Assembly (NCBI RefSeq): GCF_030295325.1
Contig: NZ_AP027059.1
Location: 1,856,637-1,920,636, forward strand
Length of the DNA: 64,000 nucleotides
Direction of reading: 5' to 3'
Source of the DNA: Haliovirga abyssi
Lineage (GTDB): Bacteria > Fusobacteriota > Fusobacteriia > Fusobacteriales > Haliovirgaceae
The translations under genes and the position numbers were made by a program. Shown in pieces: positions 8,672-20,125 of this stretch; the first letter of the stretch is position 1, and each line of letters begins with the position of its first letter. The notes beneath the pieces were generated by a model. It saw only the letters and a list, made by a program, of their open reading frames with translations. It did not search any database and was not told the origin of the DNA.

Positions 8672-9870
8672 TTATGCTGCTTGTAATTCTGGTCTCTTTA
8701 TATCATTTACTAATTTTTCTGCATTATATTTTATTCCCTTTTTCAATATTGCATAAAATACTCTTATTAACTTACAACTTATTGCTATTATTGACTGTTT
8801 TTTCTTTAATGGATTTTTAGCGCGTGTTGTATAATATTCATGTAGCTCTTTGAATTCTTCAACTCTTCCTATTAAAGGCATCGCTACTTGGAATAGAAGC
8901 ATTTTCAGGTTTTTCCTTCCTCATTTTGATATACTTGTTTTTCCTTTGTGTTTTCCTGAGCTATTTTCTTTCAAGTCTAGTCCTGATAACTTTTGTATTT
9001 GTTTTGGTGAATTATAATTTGATATATCACCAATTTCTGCAATAAATCCCGCTACTGTTGTTAGTCCTACTCCTTTGATTTCTAACATTAAATTACTATT
9101 TGGAATCTTTTTTAATAATTCTTCTATCAACATTTTTATTTCTTCTTTGGCACTTACTAATCCCTCTTGAACTCCTATACTCTTTTTTCTCCTATTGCTC
9201 TTACTTTTTCTTTTCTCCATATTTGGTTTATATCTTCTACTTTATAACTTAATACTTCTGACGGCAATGGTATTTCTTTTAAAATCATTATACTTCCTTT
9301 TCCTGTCCAATCTTTAAAGACTCTTTTATATTCTGGAAAATATATTTTTAACCATCTTTCTACTTTATTTTTTATCCTATTTAAATCTTTTATTAAATTT
9401 AATCTATTATTATTTGCTACTCTTAATTCTGCATACTCTCCTTCTAATATATTCGGTTCATTATATCTACCTTCTATTACTAATTTTGCTATCGTCTTCG
9501 GATCTTTCATGTCTGTCTTGCTTGGATTATTATCATCTAATTCCTTGCTTCTTTTTACATGAAATGGATTCACTAATACAAGCTTTTTATTTGTATTTTT
9601 CAAATATGAACCTAACCCAAACCAATAATGTCCTGTCGGTTCTGCTCCTATTAATGTTTTCGTCTTTGAATTATTCTTTTTTAATGTTTCTATCCAATTG
9701 TTTAATGATAAAAATCCTTCTCTCGTATTCTTAAATTTAAATACTTTTCCTAACTCTAATCCCCGCCAATCAAAAGCTCTTGCATAATGCTCTTCACTTC
9801 CTACATCTATTCCTACTACTAATGTTTTTTCTGTTACTTGCAATATTTTCTTATTTTGTGTATAATTCAT
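8672..9870 (-). pseudogene. IS110-family transposase, broken by frameshift and stop
   Basis: Three pieces read in order make one IS110 transposase. The N-terminal RuvC-like part starts at 9870 with GIDVGSEEH, then IGAEPTGHY and SKTDMKDPKTIA, which hold the DEDD-type acidic residues. Near 9175-9220 the frame shifts into a segment with the helix-hairpin-like GVGLTTVAGFIAEIGD and the C-terminal SGLDLKENSSGKHKGK serine region. A TGA in place of an Arg codon near 8923 separates the last piece (KNLKMLLFQVAMPLIG...). The start is well formed, with GGAGG before the ATG. The element is probably dead unless complemented in trans. Confidence 0.85.
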
Positions 9871-9919
9871 TTGAATACCTCCGTTATTTTGGTTTTGTTT
9901 TTTCGTTAACTACTTGACC

Positions 9920-9948
9920 ATTTTACCGCAGGTATTCTTTTTTGTAAA
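9920..9948 (-). promoter_or_regulatory. Promoter of the IS110 transposase
   Basis: On the minus strand TTTACA, a 17-nt spacer and TAAAAT lead into the IS110 gene about 50 nt downstream. Good match to the primary sigma factor consensus. Confidence 0.55.
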
Positions 9949-10003
9949 CTCTGTTTTTTGTTAATTACAGGAATGCTCCTTATTTATATATTTTTTGTTA
10001 ATT

Positions 10004-11698
10004 TTAATATTCAAATATATCTAATTTTTTCTCCAACTCTAAAATTATTTTATAATTATCTATTTGAACATTCTCATAAATTGGATTATTCTTTATATTT
10101 AAATATTTTAAAGAATTTAATTCTAACATCACTCTCAAATCAGTTATTAAATTATTATCTGCATATAAATTTTCTAAATTTGTCATATTCTGCAAATAAC
10201 TAATCTCTTTTATTTTATTATAACTAAATTCTAATGTTTCTAAATTCATTAAATTTACTATTGGAAACAAATTATCAATTTTATTATTACTTATCATTAA
10301 TTCTTCTAAATTTATTAAATTATCTAATCCATCCAATTTTATTATTTCGTTAAATTTCAGATCTAATATTTTTAATGCAGTTAATTTCTCCAATTTTGAT
10401 ATATCTTTTAATTGATTGTCAGACAAATATAATTTTTCCAATTTTGTTAAATTTTCAATACTAGAAATATCTTCTAACAAATTCCCTTCTAAATTTAATT
10501 CTTTCAAATTTACCATATCAGTTAAAGGTAAAATATTTTTTATACTGTTTTCACTTAAATCTAATTTTTCTAAATGTTTTAAATTTCCTAAAAAGCTTAT
10601 ATCTTCTATATTATCTCCTGCCAAATATAATTCTTTTAAGTTATTTAATTTTTTTATAAATTCAAAATCTTTATTTTTTAAATATGGCAAATATAATTTT
10701 TCTAATCCCATTAAATTTATTAATCTTTTTATATTGTCAATTTTATTCTGTATAATATCTAACTCTTTTAAATTTTTAATATACTCATCTATATTAAAAT
10801 TCTCTATGTCATCTTTTTCTAAGTTTAATCTTTCTAAATTCTTAATATTTTTTAAAAATGAAAAATCTGATATTCTACAGTTTTCAATAGTTAAATCGTT
10901 TAAATAATCAAGTTTAGGAATTATAAATTTTATTAACGTTTTATTTTCTATACTTTCTATATATAATGTTTTTAAATTTGTAAAATACTTTAATTCCTCT
11001 ATTAAATCAAACTTGTATATAAGTAAATTTTTAACCTGTTTTAAATCATTATAATAAATATTTCCATTTTCAGGAATATCTAATTTTGCCTTAATTACAT
11101 TTTCAAAATGTTTATTATAAAAAAATATATACGTTTTAACAGTAGATAATCCTTTATCATCAAATGCTATTATTTTTAATTCTATTGTTTTATGTTCTAA
11201 ATTATAGCTATGATTTAAATTCAACATCAAAAAATTTTCATCTATTTCTTCATCTATTTCTCCATCATTCTCCCAATCAATTTGAATCTTTTTTATTTTA
11301 CCATCTATATCTAAAATATTTCCTGATAAATTTATATTATTATTTTCTCTTTTTCCAAACATATTTAATACTGGTGGTTTATCAAATTCAACTTCTATAC
11401 TCTTACTTCTTATCCCCTCTACTTCACATTCTAAAATATATTTTCCGCTTTTATCTGTTGAAAAAAAATTGTTCTCAATTTTTTGCCTATTTACATAATA
11501 ATTAATGTGATAATTTGTCAATATATCTCCATATTTATTTTTAACTATACCTTTTAATACTAATTTATCAGTTCCATCCGCTCTTATTAATTTTTTATTT
11601 ATATTTAATTCTACTTTATCTATTTTTAGTTTCTCATTTAAAAAACATCCGCTTAGAAATAATATTAAAAATAATATTATTAATTTATTTTTAACCAT
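10004..11698 (-). CDS. Internalin-like leucine-rich-repeat lipoprotein
   Basis: 564-residue predicted surface lipoprotein. A signal peptide with lipobox LSGC is followed by an Ig-like region, then a PKD-like domain with DIDGKIKKIQIDWENDGE, clearly related to the PKD unit of the lipoprotein at 5258-8227. From about residue 225 to the end run some fifteen 22-residue leucine-rich repeats of the internalin type (L..L..L.L..N.I.DIS.L..L). The start at 11698 is chosen because GGAGAAG lies at good spacing; the ATG seven codons upstream has no ribosome site. LRR lipoproteins of this kind bind proteins or host and cell surfaces; no partner is visible. It lies upstream of the IS110 promoter and is transcribed in the same direction. 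Confidence 0.8.
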   Translation of the reverse strand: MVKNKLIILFLILFLSGCFLNEKLKIDKVELNINKKLIRADGTDKLVLKGIVKNKYGDILTNYHINYYVNRQKIENNFFSTDKSGKYILECEVEGIRSKSIEVEFDKPPVLNMFGKRENNNINLSGNILDIDGKIKKIQIDWENDGEIDEEIDENFLMLNLNHSYNLEHKTIELKIIAFDDKGLSTVKTYIFFYNKHFENVIKAKLDIPENGNIYYNDLKQVKNLLIYKFDLIEELKYFTNLKTLYIESIENKTLIKFIIPKLDYLNDLTIENCRISDFSFLKNIKNLERLNLEKDDIENFNIDEYIKNLKELDIIQNKIDNIKRLINLMGLEKLYLPYLKNKDFEFIKKLNNLKELYLAGDNIEDISFLGNLKHLEKLDLSENSIKNILPLTDMVNLKELNLEGNLLEDISSIENLTKLEKLYLSDNQLKDISKLEKLTALKILDLKFNEIIKLDGLDNLINLEELMISNNKIDNLFPIVNLMNLETLEFSYNKIKEISYLQNMTNLENLYADNNLITDLRVMLELNSLKYLNIKNNPIYENVQIDNYKIILELEKKLDIFEY

Positions 11699-11719
11699 AT
11701 TAATCTTCTCCATATTCAA

Positions 11720-11995
11720 TATAATATTCTATATTTTTGTATAATATTTATCTAATATATCTAAATTTAATAAATTCTTTGCAATCAAAACAACAATCAT
11801 CTCACTTTTTTTAACAAAATCATAATTTTATTTTTAAGCTGTTCCTAAATATTGGATAATGTCCCTGTGATAAAAAACAGGCGAGATTGATAATTTGAAA
11901 ATTTTAATGATAGTGATAAAATGTCCATAAAAAATAAGATTTAAAAGTCTTTCTTATAAAAACTTGGTACTCTCAAAAAAAAGAATATATATATA
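11720..11995. other. AT-rich spacer with a family A half-copy
   Basis: No gene is visible. At about 11826-11850 lies the right end of a family A repeat (TTTATTTTTAAGCTGTTCCTAAA) without its left half. The rest is low-complexity AT-rich sequence between the LRR gene start and the secA terminator. Confidence 0.5.
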
Positions 11996-12047
11996 AATAT
12001 TTGATGATAATAAACAACTTTTGCCATTTATCATCATCAAATATTTT
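11996..12047 (-). terminator. Hairpin terminator after secA
   Basis: AAATATTTGATGATA and TATCATCATCAAATATTT form a long stem just downstream of the secA stop codon. It is symmetrical enough to work in either direction. Confidence 0.6.
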
Positions 12048-12068
12048 GTTATTCTATTTTTCTCTTAT

Positions 12069-14672
12069 TTATCTTCCACAACAATTTTTATATTTTTTTC
12101 CACTTCCACAAGGGCAAGGATCATTTCTTCCTACTTTAGTTTTTCTTATTGGTTTCTTTTTTACCTCTTCATCTTCTGAAGTATTATAATACATTGGTGT
12201 TTCTACCCTTTGTCTTTCTATAAAATCAGGTTTTTCTACTTTTATCTTAAATAAATATGATGTAGTTTCCTCTTTTACTGTTTTTATCATATCACTATAT
12301 ATTTCTGATGATAATATTTTATATTCTACTACTGGATCTTTTTGTCCATATGCTCTTAGATTTATACCCTCTTTTAAAGAATCTAAAACTTGTAAATTTT
12401 CTCTCCATCTACCATCTAATATTTCAATCATAATATACTTTTCTAATCTTCTCATTAGCTCTTCTGTAAATTCTTTTTCTTTACTTTCATATATGTCAAC
12501 TAATTCAGAATAAATTTCATTTTTTATATCTTCAACATCTTTTTCTTTTATATTTTCTATATTTAGATCATACTCATATAATTCATATAATCTATCCTTT
12601 AATCCCTCTACATCCCACTCTTCAGGTGTTTCTCCTGTTAATTTTATAGTTGCTTCAAAGTCAGATGTAGATTTTAGCATATTTAAAACTTCGCTTTTTA
12701 AATTATCTTTTTCTAATATTTTATTTCTTTGGTCATATATAATTTCTCTTTGTTGATTCATTACATCATCATATTCTAATAATTGTTTTCTTACAGAAAA
12801 GTTTCTTGCTTCCACTTTCTTTTGTGCATTTTCTATAGCTTTTGTTATCATTGGATGAAAAATTGGTTCTCCTTCAGGTAAACCTAATCTCTCCATTACA
12901 TTTCTTACTTTATCAGAACCAAATAATCTCATTAATTCATCTTCTAAAGATAGATAAAATTCTGTAGCTCCTGGATCTCCTTGACGCCCTGATCTTCCTC
13001 TCAATTGGTTATCTATACGTCTACTTTCATGTCTTTCTGTTCCTAATATAAATAATCCACCAGCTGCTAAAACTTTTTCTTTTTCAATAGAACAATGTTC
13101 TTCATGTTTCTTTAATAATTTTTCATATTCTTCTGTCCCTTCTTCTGCTTCTAATTTAGCCATAAATTCAGGGTTCCCACCAAGTACAATATCCGTTCCT
13201 CTTCCTGCCATATTTGTAGCTATTGTTACAGCTCCATATCTACCTGCTTGAGCTACTATTTCAGCTTCTTTCTCATGATGTTTTGCATTTAATACGCTGT
13301 GAGGAATCTTTTTAGCTTTCAAAACAGCAGATAACTCTTCTGAACTATCTATAGATGCTGTACCTACAAGAGTTGGTTGTCCTTTTTTATAAAGCTCAAT
13401 TATTCTATTCACTATTGCATCTATCTTTTCTCGTTTTGTTTTAAATACAAGATCTGGATTATCTTTTCTTGCAATTGGTTTGTTTGTCGGCATTATAATT
13501 ATTGGTAATTTATAGATATGCATAAATTCTCCTGCTTCTGTTTCAGCAGTACCAGTCATACCTGATAATTTAGTATACATTCTAAAATAATTTTGTAAAG
13601 TAATTGTAGCTAAAGTTTGATTTTCTCCTGCAATATCCACTCCTTCTTTAGCTTCTATTGCTTGATGTAACCCTTCAGAATATCTTCTTCCAGACATAAG
13701 TCTACCTGTAAATTCATCTACTATTACTACTTCTCCATCTTTAACTATATAATCTTTATCTCTTTTAAATAGTTCTTTTGCTCTTAATGCTTGATTTAAA
13801 TAATGTGTTAATTCCACATTTTCAGGCGAATATAAATTATCTATTTTTAATATTTTCTCAACTTTTTTTATCCCAACATCAGTTAAAAGTGTAGAATGAG
13901 CTTTCTCATCTACCTCATAATCTGTCCCTTTTATTACTTGTATTGATATATCTGCAAATATTTTATACCACTTTGTAGTTTCTTCTGCTGCTCCAGAAAT
14001 TATAAGTGGTGTTCTAGCTTCATCAATTAAAATTGAATCAACCTCATCCACTATTGCATAATTTAATTCTCTTTGTACTTTTTGACCTTTATCAGTTGTC
14101 ATATTATCTCTTAAATAATCAAATCCAAATTCATTATTTGTACCATAAGTTATATCAGAATCATAAGCTTCTTTTCTTTCATCATTTTCTAATCCATTTA
14201 ATATAACCCCAACTTTTAATCCTAAAAATTCATATATTTTTCCCATCCACTCTTTATCTCTTTTTGCCAAATAATCATTTACCGTTACTAGATGAACTCC
14301 TTTTCCAGTTAAAGCATTCAGATATACAGGTAATGTTGCAACTAATGTTTTTCCTTCTCCTGTTTTCATCTCAGCTATTTTTCCTTCATGAAGAACTATT
14401 CCTCCAACCATTTGCACATCATAATGTCTCATTCCAAGAACTCTTTTTCCAGCTTCTCTTACTACTGCAAATGCTTCTGCTAAAATGTCATCTAATGTTT
14501 CTCCATTTGCTAGTTTTTCTCTAAATTCTACAGTTTTAGCTTTTAACTGTTCATCACTTAATGCTTGAAATTGAGGTTCTAATTCATTTATTTTCTCAAC
14601 TTTTTTTAACATTCTTTTTATTTCTCTTTCATTTTTTGTACCAATTATTCTACCTAACATTTTTTTCAACAT
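12069..14672 (-). CDS. secA: Preprotein translocase ATPase SecA
   Basis: 867-residue motor that drives unfolded preproteins through SecYEG at the inner membrane. Visible are Walker A MKTGEGKT near residues 100-107, the DEAD-like [17 protein letters not shown], the preprotein cross-linking region, the second RecA-like domain with [10 protein letters not shown] and [10 protein letters not shown], and the C-terminal zinc-binding tail ([16 protein letters not shown]) that contacts SecB or ribosomes. Length and domain order are normal for SecA1. The ribosome site AGAGGTAG precedes the ATG. It is a single gene with a terminator downstream. Confidence 0.98.
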   Translation of the reverse strand: MLKKMLGRIIGTKNEREIKRMLKKVEKINELEPQFQALSDEQLKAKTVEFREKLANGETLDDILAEAFAVVREAGKRVLGMRHYDVQMVGGIVLHEGKIAEMKTGEGKTLVATLPVYLNALTGKGVHLVTVNDYLAKRDKEWMGKIYEFLGLKVGVILNGLENDERKEAYDSDITYGTNNEFGFDYLRDNMTTDKGQKVQRELNYAIVDEVDSILIDEARTPLIISGAAEETTKWYKIFADISIQVIKGTDYEVDEKAHSTLLTDVGIKKVEKILKIDNLYSPENVELTHYLNQALRAKELFKRDKDYIVKDGEVVIVDEFTGRLMSGRRYSEGLHQAIEAKEGVDIAGENQTLATITLQNYFRMYTKLSGMTGTAETEAGEFMHIYKLPIIIMPTNKPIARKDNPDLVFKTKREKIDAIVNRIIELYKKGQPTLVGTASIDSSEELSAVLKAKKIPHSVLNAKHHEKEAEIVAQAGRYGAVTIATNMAGRGTDIVLGGNPEFMAKLEAEEGTEEYEKLLKKHEEHCSIEKEKVLAAGGLFILGTERHESRRIDNQLRGRSGRQGDPGATEFYLSLEDELMRLFGSDKVRNVMERLGLPEGEPIFHPMITKAIENAQKKVEARNFSVRKQLLEYDDVMNQQREIIYDQRNKILEKDNLKSEVLNMLKSTSDFEATIKLTGETPEEWDVEGLKDRLYELYEYDLNIENIKEKDVEDIKNEIYSELVDIYESKEKEFTEELMRRLEKYIMIEILDGRWRENLQVLDSLKEGINLRAYGQKDPVVEYKILSSEIYSDMIKTVKEETTSYLFKIKVEKPDFIERQRVETPMYYNTSEDEEVKKKPIRKTKVGRNDPCPCGSGKKYKNCCGR

Positions 14673-14822
14673 AGTATTAACTACCTCTCTTTATTATATT
14701 TAGGAATTATTAAAAAATTATATTCTTATACTTTATAATAAAAATATTATTTTAAAACTATCCCTTTTTTAAAACAATTAACCTACAAAAACATTTAATT
14801 TTTCATAGATTAATTATAAAAA

Positions 14823-15773
14823 TTATATTCTTCTAATTCTTGTAAACCCTGACATATCAATTACTTTATCAAATTTTTGCACTTTTTCTATTGCATCTAA
14901 AATAAGATTAACTCCCAAAGTATCACTTGACATATGACCTGCCATAATTACATTTATATTATGCTCTTCTGCTTTTTTCAAATGTGCTTCTGACATATGC
15001 ATTCCAATTAAAGTTCCAACCCCTGCATTTTCCATTTTTTCATAAATAGAATCGTTTGCTTCTACTCCACCTGTAACATCTATATAAATTTTTCCAACTC
15101 TATTATCTTCTGTTCCTGATATGATTTTTGGTGCATTTTGATTTCTTGATGCTATTTTATATTCTTCTTCTTCTAATAATATTTTAATAATATCTTTTAA
15201 TTTATAAGGCATTTTATTCTTAAACAGTTCATCTAAATATGTATGAACTGCATTATCTGCTGCTGTATGAATATTCATAAATGGAATATCTAAAATTTTA
15301 GCTGTATCAATAGCTCTATTATAATTCAAACTCATTAAACTTCTACCATATTTAACCAAAGATTCGTTTAATATTTTTTCTGCTGTACTTACTCCAACTC
15401 CAGCTTCTAATAATAGATCTTCTTGTATTTTTATCATTTTATTTAATCCAAATAAACTTTTCCCCTCTGGATGATGTGCTAGTACAAGGTCTATCTTTTC
15501 CCCTTTTTCTCTTAATCTATCTACAATTAAAAGTTCTTGTGCTTCCATATCTATTCCTACTGCTATATTTTTTATATCTAAATTTTCATCACCATATAAT
15601 ATATTTGAATCATTATATGGATTCCAAATTAAACTTTCATTAAAATACTCTTTATTTTCCTCTTTTTCATATAATTTTTTATTTTCTTCTAATACTTCCT
15701 TCACTCTATCTTTTCTTGGATCCGCCTTTATCCCTGCTTCTATTCCCAATTTAAATATGTCTATTAATTTCAT
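14823..15773 (-). CDS. NIF3-family metal-binding protein
   Basis: 316 residues. The histidine motifs LAHHPEGKSL (about 99-108), NIHTAADNAVHTYL (about 168-181) and AGHMSSDTLGVNLILD near the C-terminus match the dinuclear-metal site of the NIF3 (DUF34/YbgI-like) family. Members are widespread, and proposals include a GTP cyclohydrolase I-like role or metal housekeeping, but the function is unsettled. The start follows GCGGAGGAAT. It is flanked by secA and manC, with no operon partner. Confidence 0.75.
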   Translation of the reverse strand: MKLIDIFKLGIEAGIKADPRKDRVKEVLEENKKLYEKEENKEYFNESLIWNPYNDSNILYGDENLDIKNIAVGIDMEAQELLIVDRLREKGEKIDLVLAHHPEGKSLFGLNKMIKIQEDLLLEAGVGVSTAEKILNESLVKYGRSLMSLNYNRAIDTAKILDIPFMNIHTAADNAVHTYLDELFKNKMPYKLKDIIKILLEEEEYKIASRNQNAPKIISGTEDNRVGKIYIDVTGGVEANDSIYEKMENAGVGTLIGMHMSEAHLKKAEEHNINVIMAGHMSSDTLGVNLILDAIEKVQKFDKVIDMSGFTRIRRI

Positions 15774-15990
15774 TCTGTATTCCTCCGCTCTATTTTTTTA
15801 TGAAATGTCTACATTCAGAATATATGCTATACACATAGCCCATTTTATGTAACCATTATAACATATTTTGCTTATAATTTTAAACTTTTTTTTATTTTTT
15901 TAAATTAGTTATTACAGTTCATATGTAATAATTAAAAACTTAATATAAATTACTAATTCTACTAATTTATACTTTCCCAGTAAGATATAA

Positions 15991-16028
15991 AAAGTCTTGC
16001 TAAATTTTAAAATCAGCAAGACTTTTTT
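15991..16028 (-). terminator. Intrinsic terminator after manC
   Basis: AAAGTCTTGCT pairs with AGCAAGACTTT; T-runs lie on both sides, so it can end transcription from either direction. It follows the manC stop with a family B repeat in between. Confidence 0.75.
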
Positions 16029-16045
16029 ATTTAAAAACAACCTAA

Positions 16046-16182
16046 AAAATAAGCTACGCTTCATCTGGTAAAACATAAATATTTTTCTAAATTTTTGGCT
16101 TCTGAAAAATTTTGCCTTGAAAAATCGCATATTTCAAAAAACGGCGTAGCTTATTTTCTGAATAAATTTATACTTTCCTAAC
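16046..16182. repeat. Family B repeat, copy 1
   Basis: About 135 bp with inverted ends AATAAGCTACGC and GCGTAGCTTATT and a shared internal sequence. It is nearly identical over its full length to 26574-26712. It lies between the manC terminator and the manC stop codon. Confidence 0.85.
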
Positions 16183-16208
16183 AAATAAAAAATCATATCT
16201 CTTATTTT

Positions 16209-17279
16209 TTAAACGTTCTTCAATTCTTTTATAACTTTTTTTATATGTTGTGCATTTTTTTTGCTACATATAAGCAAAGAATCTTTTGTATCTACCACAA
16301 CTAAATCCTTTACTCCTATAACTGCAATCACTTTTTCACTTTCTTTTTCTCCAACAACTATATTATCTTTACTATCTATATCTATTACTCTAGCATCTTT
16401 TACTATATTCCCTTTTTCATTTTTATCAAATACTTCATCTAATGCAGTATAACTTCCTACATCACTCCATCCAAAATCTACTGGAATCACTTTTATATTT
16501 TTTGCATATTCCATAACTCCAAAATCAATTGAAATTTTTTCAAATTCTTCAAATTCTTCCTCTATTCTTACTTTTTTTTCTTTAGGATCAATCTCTTTAT
16601 TTCCCATTATAAGCTTTATCTCTTCTAACGTTTCCCAATGATTAGGCATAAATTTTTCTATACTTTCAAGGATTGTTTTAGTAGAAAATATAAACATTCC
16701 ACTATTCCACAAATAATTTCCTGATTCTACATATTTTTCAGCTCTTTCTAAATTTGGTTTTTCCCAAAATCTAATTACTTTTGAAGCTTCTCCAATATAA
16801 CATTCTGCTTCTGTTTCTATATATCCATATCCTGTTTCTGGTTTTGTAGGTTTTATTCCAAGTGTTATAATATTACCTTTTTTCGCTTCTTCTGCTCCTG
16901 ATAATATTCTTTTTCTAAAATTTTCTTCATTTTTTATTAAATGATCAGAAGCTAATACTATCATCTCTGAATTTGGATATCTAATATCGATATTCAAAGC
17001 TCCATATCCTATTGCAGCTGCTGTATCTTTAAATGATGGTTCTATAATTATATTTTCTTCTGGAATCATAGGAAGCTCTTTTTTTATTCCATTAGCTTGT
17101 ATTGCATTAGTCCCTATAAAAATTCGTTCTGCTGGTATTATTGGTAAAATTCTATCCACAGTTTCTCTTATCATAGATTTATCTGATACTAATTTCAATA
17201 ATTGTTTAGGTTTTTCTTTTGTTGATAAAGGCCAAAATCTTTCTCCGCTTCCCCCTGCCATTATAAAAGCTGTTAACAT
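16209..17279 (-). CDS. manC: Mannose-1-phosphate guanylyltransferase
   Basis: 356-residue nucleotidyltransferase making GDP-mannose from mannose-1-phosphate and GTP in the cytosol. The signature GGSGERFWPLSTKEKPKQ (residues 9-26) carries the nucleotide loop and catalytic Lys; EKP near residue 180 and FGWSDVGSY near 270 are also conserved. The length fits the monofunctional type, without a C-terminal phosphomannose isomerase domain. GGAG precedes the ATG. It is a monocistronic gene with its own promoter. GDP-mannose would feed polysaccharide or protein glycosylation. Confidence 0.93.
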   Translation of the reverse strand: MLTAFIMAGGSGERFWPLSTKEKPKQLLKLVSDKSMIRETVDRILPIIPAERIFIGTNAIQANGIKKELPMIPEENIIIEPSFKDTAAAIGYGALNIDIRYPNSEMIVLASDHLIKNEENFRKRILSGAEEAKKGNIITLGIKPTKPETGYGYIETEAECYIGEASKVIRFWEKPNLERAEKYVESGNYLWNSGMFIFSTKTILESIEKFMPNHWETLEEIKLIMGNKEIDPKEKKVRIEEEFEEFEKISIDFGVMEYAKNIKVIPVDFGWSDVGSYTALDEVFDKNEKGNIVKDARVIDIDSKDNIVVGEKESEKVIAVIGVKDLVVVDTKDSLLICSKKNAQHIKKVIKELKNV

Positions 17280-17322
17280 AATTTTTTCTCCTTTCAGATA
17301 TGTTTATAGTGATTATGTTATA

Positions 17323-17351
17323 ATATTATCAAATCAGCTTGTTCTTGTCAA
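17323..17351 (-). promoter_or_regulatory. manC promoter
   Basis: On the minus strand TTGACA, 17 nt, TAATAT. It lies in the short gap between the start of the chemoreceptor's 3' end and the manC ribosome site. Confidence 0.7.
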
Positions 17352-17356
17352 TACTC

Positions 17357-19834
17357 TTAAATTTTAAACTTCTCTATTATACCATTTAGATTTTCCACTT
17401 TACTATTTAAATTTTCAGCACTTTCACTTATATACTCTATAACTTTCATTTGCTCTTCTATTGAAACATTTATTTCATTTATATCCTCTAATATTTTATT
17501 ATTATCTTTTTCAATATTATCAGAATCTTTTAATATTAATTCGAAATCTTTTATTTGTTCATCTTCAACTAATGTTATATTCCCCATATTTTCTTTTATT
17601 AAATCCGCTGTTTTCATAATATTATTAAGTTTTGATTTTATTTCATTTATTCCATCTTGAGTCACTTTACTTATTCTTTCTGTTTTTTCTGTTTTATTAA
17701 CTATTTCTGTATTTTTCTTTTCAATTTCTCCTACATATGATGATATATCATTAGCTATATCATTTGTTTCACCTGATAATTTTCTTATTTCTTGTGCTAC
17801 TACTGCAAATCCTTTTCCTGCTTCTCCTGCTCTTGCAGCTTCTATTGCTGCATTTAATGCTAACATATCTGTTTGATCTGATATTGAATTTATTTTTAAT
17901 AAAAATTGACTAATATTTTTTATATCTTCACTTAAATCCTCTATCAATTTAGAAATATCTTCACTATTTACAATTATATCTTTAACATCATTTATTAAGT
18001 TATTAGAAAAACTATATCCCTCGTTTGCAATACTAGACATTTCAATGCTATTTTCACTAGATACTGTTATCTTATTGCTTACCATTTCAACTTTTTTTGT
18101 CAAATCTTTTATTTTACTAGAAAACATTTTTATTCTACTTATATTTTCTTCTGAATTATTTTTAACTTTTATAGAATTCTCTCCTATACTCTCTACAGAA
18201 TTTCTACTCTCTACAGAACTACTTACTAAGTTTTCAGCTTCTTTTCCAACTTCTAAGGTAACATTTTTAGAATTTACTATTATATCTTTCATACCTTTTA
18301 TCATATTATTAAAACTATCTGCTAAATCTTTTAATTCATCTTTTGTTTTTATTTCTGCTACAACATTCAAATCTCCATTTTCAGCTTTTTTCATTAATGT
18401 TTTTAATTTAAATATTGGATTTGTTATCATAAATGATATCACTGCTGTTAATAATATTCCTATTAAAACTCCTATAACTAATATTATTATTACAAATGTT
18501 TTACTACTTTTTGCTTTTTTAGATATACCATTTTTTATTATTTCTGATTTATCTACAGTGTCGCTTACGTTCTTGCTAGTTACTTTTCTTAATTCATCAG
18601 TTATCCCTAAAGATTTATTAATATTTTCATCTACTTTAGATTGTTCTTTATAAATATCAACCCATTTTTCATTTTTAAAAGATTGATATTGGCTAATAGA
18701 ATCAAATATTTTAGTATGAATATCTAGTTTTTTTCCTAATTCTATATATACTTTTTTTAATTTAGGATATTTTTCTAATTGTTTTTTTAATATAACCCTA
18801 TATTTAGCTACTGCATCACTCCATTTTTTTGTATTTTCATTATAAGAATCACCTTTTAATATAAATGAATCTTTTTCATAGCCAATTATTTCTAACAATT
18901 TACTATTTAATAATTTAAAATCTGTCAAATTATATATATCACTTGAAAACATAACCGCTCCAAGTATTATTCCTCTATATTTTGTTTTTTTATAATATAT
19001 TACAGCATCTTCTAAATTATTTTCACTATTTCTCAAATCTGAAGTTAATATCATACCACTATTTTTATCAAATTTTAAAGTCTTTGGCAGTTTTTTTAAA
19101 TATGGATGAAATAAAACATTAAAATTTTTATCTAATATAATTCCATATCCTTTTTTTCCATATCCACCTACATAAAAATATTTTGATACATAAACATTTC
19201 CTTTTACAGTATTTGCAACTTGTAAATCTGTAAATTCCTTATTATTAACTATCGCTTTTTTTCTTCTTAGTTGCATCTCTTCTATTCTTATACTATTTTT
19301 AAGTTTTCTTTCTATTGTTTTATTTATATTACTTTTGTAATTTACCTCTAAATTTCTAATTTTTCCTTTTAACTCTTCAGTGGTAACTAATAATTTTTTT
19401 AAATTCTCATTATTAACATCTTCTTTAATTATAATGCTTTCTTTTAGAGCTATTATTTTTTCTATACTATTTTTGACAGTTTCTATATTTTTCTTTAAAT
19501 CTACTATTTTATTATTATCTCCTAAGTCTCCTGCTTGAACATTTATAATTTTATGTATATTCTCTATCTCTCGTTTTGATTTTTTAATTTCTTTTAAATT
19601 ATCCTCAAGAAGTATAGTCCTTTCTTTAACTTTTAAATTTAATATAGAATTTTCAATTTTCACTGTACTTTCTATCAACGGTATTGTATTTTTTAAAATT
19701 TTATTTGAAACACCAGATATAGTTTCAACACCTTTTTTCATAGATTGAACTTGTAATATACCGTTTTGCCCAATAAGAATTATTACAATAAGTAAAATCC
19801 CACCTAATAAAATTAACTTTTGTGATATCTTCAT
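17357..19834 (-). CDS. Methyl-accepting chemotaxis protein
   Basis: 825-residue inner-membrane chemoreceptor. A first membrane helix at about residues 7-23 is followed by an unusually long periplasmic region (about 430 residues) with helical-bundle flanks and a Cache/PAS-like core ([15 protein letters not shown] around residue 235). A second membrane helix lies near 450-475, then HAMP, then the cytoplasmic coiled coil with the signalling tip [24 protein letters not shown]. The receptor would signal to CheA/CheW, which are not in this window. The start follows a GGGAGGG site. Its ligand is unknown; the flagellar and sugar genes downstream make chemotaxis plausible. Confidence 0.92.
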   Translation of the reverse strand: MKISQKLILLGGILLIVIILIGQNGILQVQSMKKGVETISGVSNKILKNTIPLIESTVKIENSILNLKVKERTILLEDNLKEIKKSKREIENIHKIINVQAGDLGDNNKIVDLKKNIETVKNSIEKIIALKESIIIKEDVNNENLKKLLVTTEELKGKIRNLEVNYKSNINKTIERKLKNSIRIEEMQLRRKKAIVNNKEFTDLQVANTVKGNVYVSKYFYVGGYGKKGYGIILDKNFNVLFHPYLKKLPKTLKFDKNSGMILTSDLRNSENNLEDAVIYYKKTKYRGIILGAVMFSSDIYNLTDFKLLNSKLLEIIGYEKDSFILKGDSYNENTKKWSDAVAKYRVILKKQLEKYPKLKKVYIELGKKLDIHTKIFDSISQYQSFKNEKWVDIYKEQSKVDENINKSLGITDELRKVTSKNVSDTVDKSEIIKNGISKKAKSSKTFVIIILVIGVLIGILLTAVISFMITNPIFKLKTLMKKAENGDLNVVAEIKTKDELKDLADSFNNMIKGMKDIIVNSKNVTLEVGKEAENLVSSSVESRNSVESIGENSIKVKNNSEENISRIKMFSSKIKDLTKKVEMVSNKITVSSENSIEMSSIANEGYSFSNNLINDVKDIIVNSEDISKLIEDLSEDIKNISQFLLKINSISDQTDMLALNAAIEAARAGEAGKGFAVVAQEIRKLSGETNDIANDISSYVGEIEKKNTEIVNKTEKTERISKVTQDGINEIKSKLNNIMKTADLIKENMGNITLVEDEQIKDFELILKDSDNIEKDNNKILEDINEINVSIEEQMKVIEYISESAENLNSKVENLNGIIEKFKI

Positions 19835-19878
19835 TTTTCCCTCCCATTTTTTGATTCCATTTACATATTTAATATTAC

Positions 19879-19983
19879 TATGGAACGTTTAAAAAAATAA
19901 TGTTCTCATATTTTGTTATAAAAACGCTTAAAACATTGCGTATTTTAAAGCAAAATGTGAATGTTATTTTTAAGCCATTCCTA
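19879..19983. repeat. Family A repeat (MITE-like), full-length copy
   Basis: Flanked by TA on both sides, with the same ends and central inverted pair as 1908-2012. It lies in the leader region of the chemoreceptor gene. Confidence 0.8.
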
Positions 19984-20035
19984 TATATATCATACTTTCA
20001 AATCTTTTTAATAAAATAAAACTCATTTTTAATTT

Positions 20036-20074
20036 TATTAAAAAGATGGCAAGCAAATTAATATTTGCTTGCCA
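20036..20074 (-). terminator. Intrinsic terminator of the sugar ABC operon
   Basis: TGGCAAGCAAAT (20047-20058) pairs with ATTTGCTTGCCA (20063-20074), followed on the minus strand by a CTTTTT run. It lies after malE, the last gene of the operon. Confidence 0.8.
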
Positions 20075-20125
20075 CACAAAGTATATGATTAAATCTAAAA
20101 AGATTATCTTTTCAAAATCATATTC

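Noticed and set aside
10416-10907. 163-residue plus-strand ORF
   Set aside because: Shadow of the leucine-rich repeats.
15912-16130. 72-residue minus-strand ORF
   Set aside because: Lies within family B repeat and a terminator hairpin; no protein-like features.
18045-18653. 202-residue plus-strand ORF
   Set aside because: Shadow of the chemoreceptor gene, without ribosome site.
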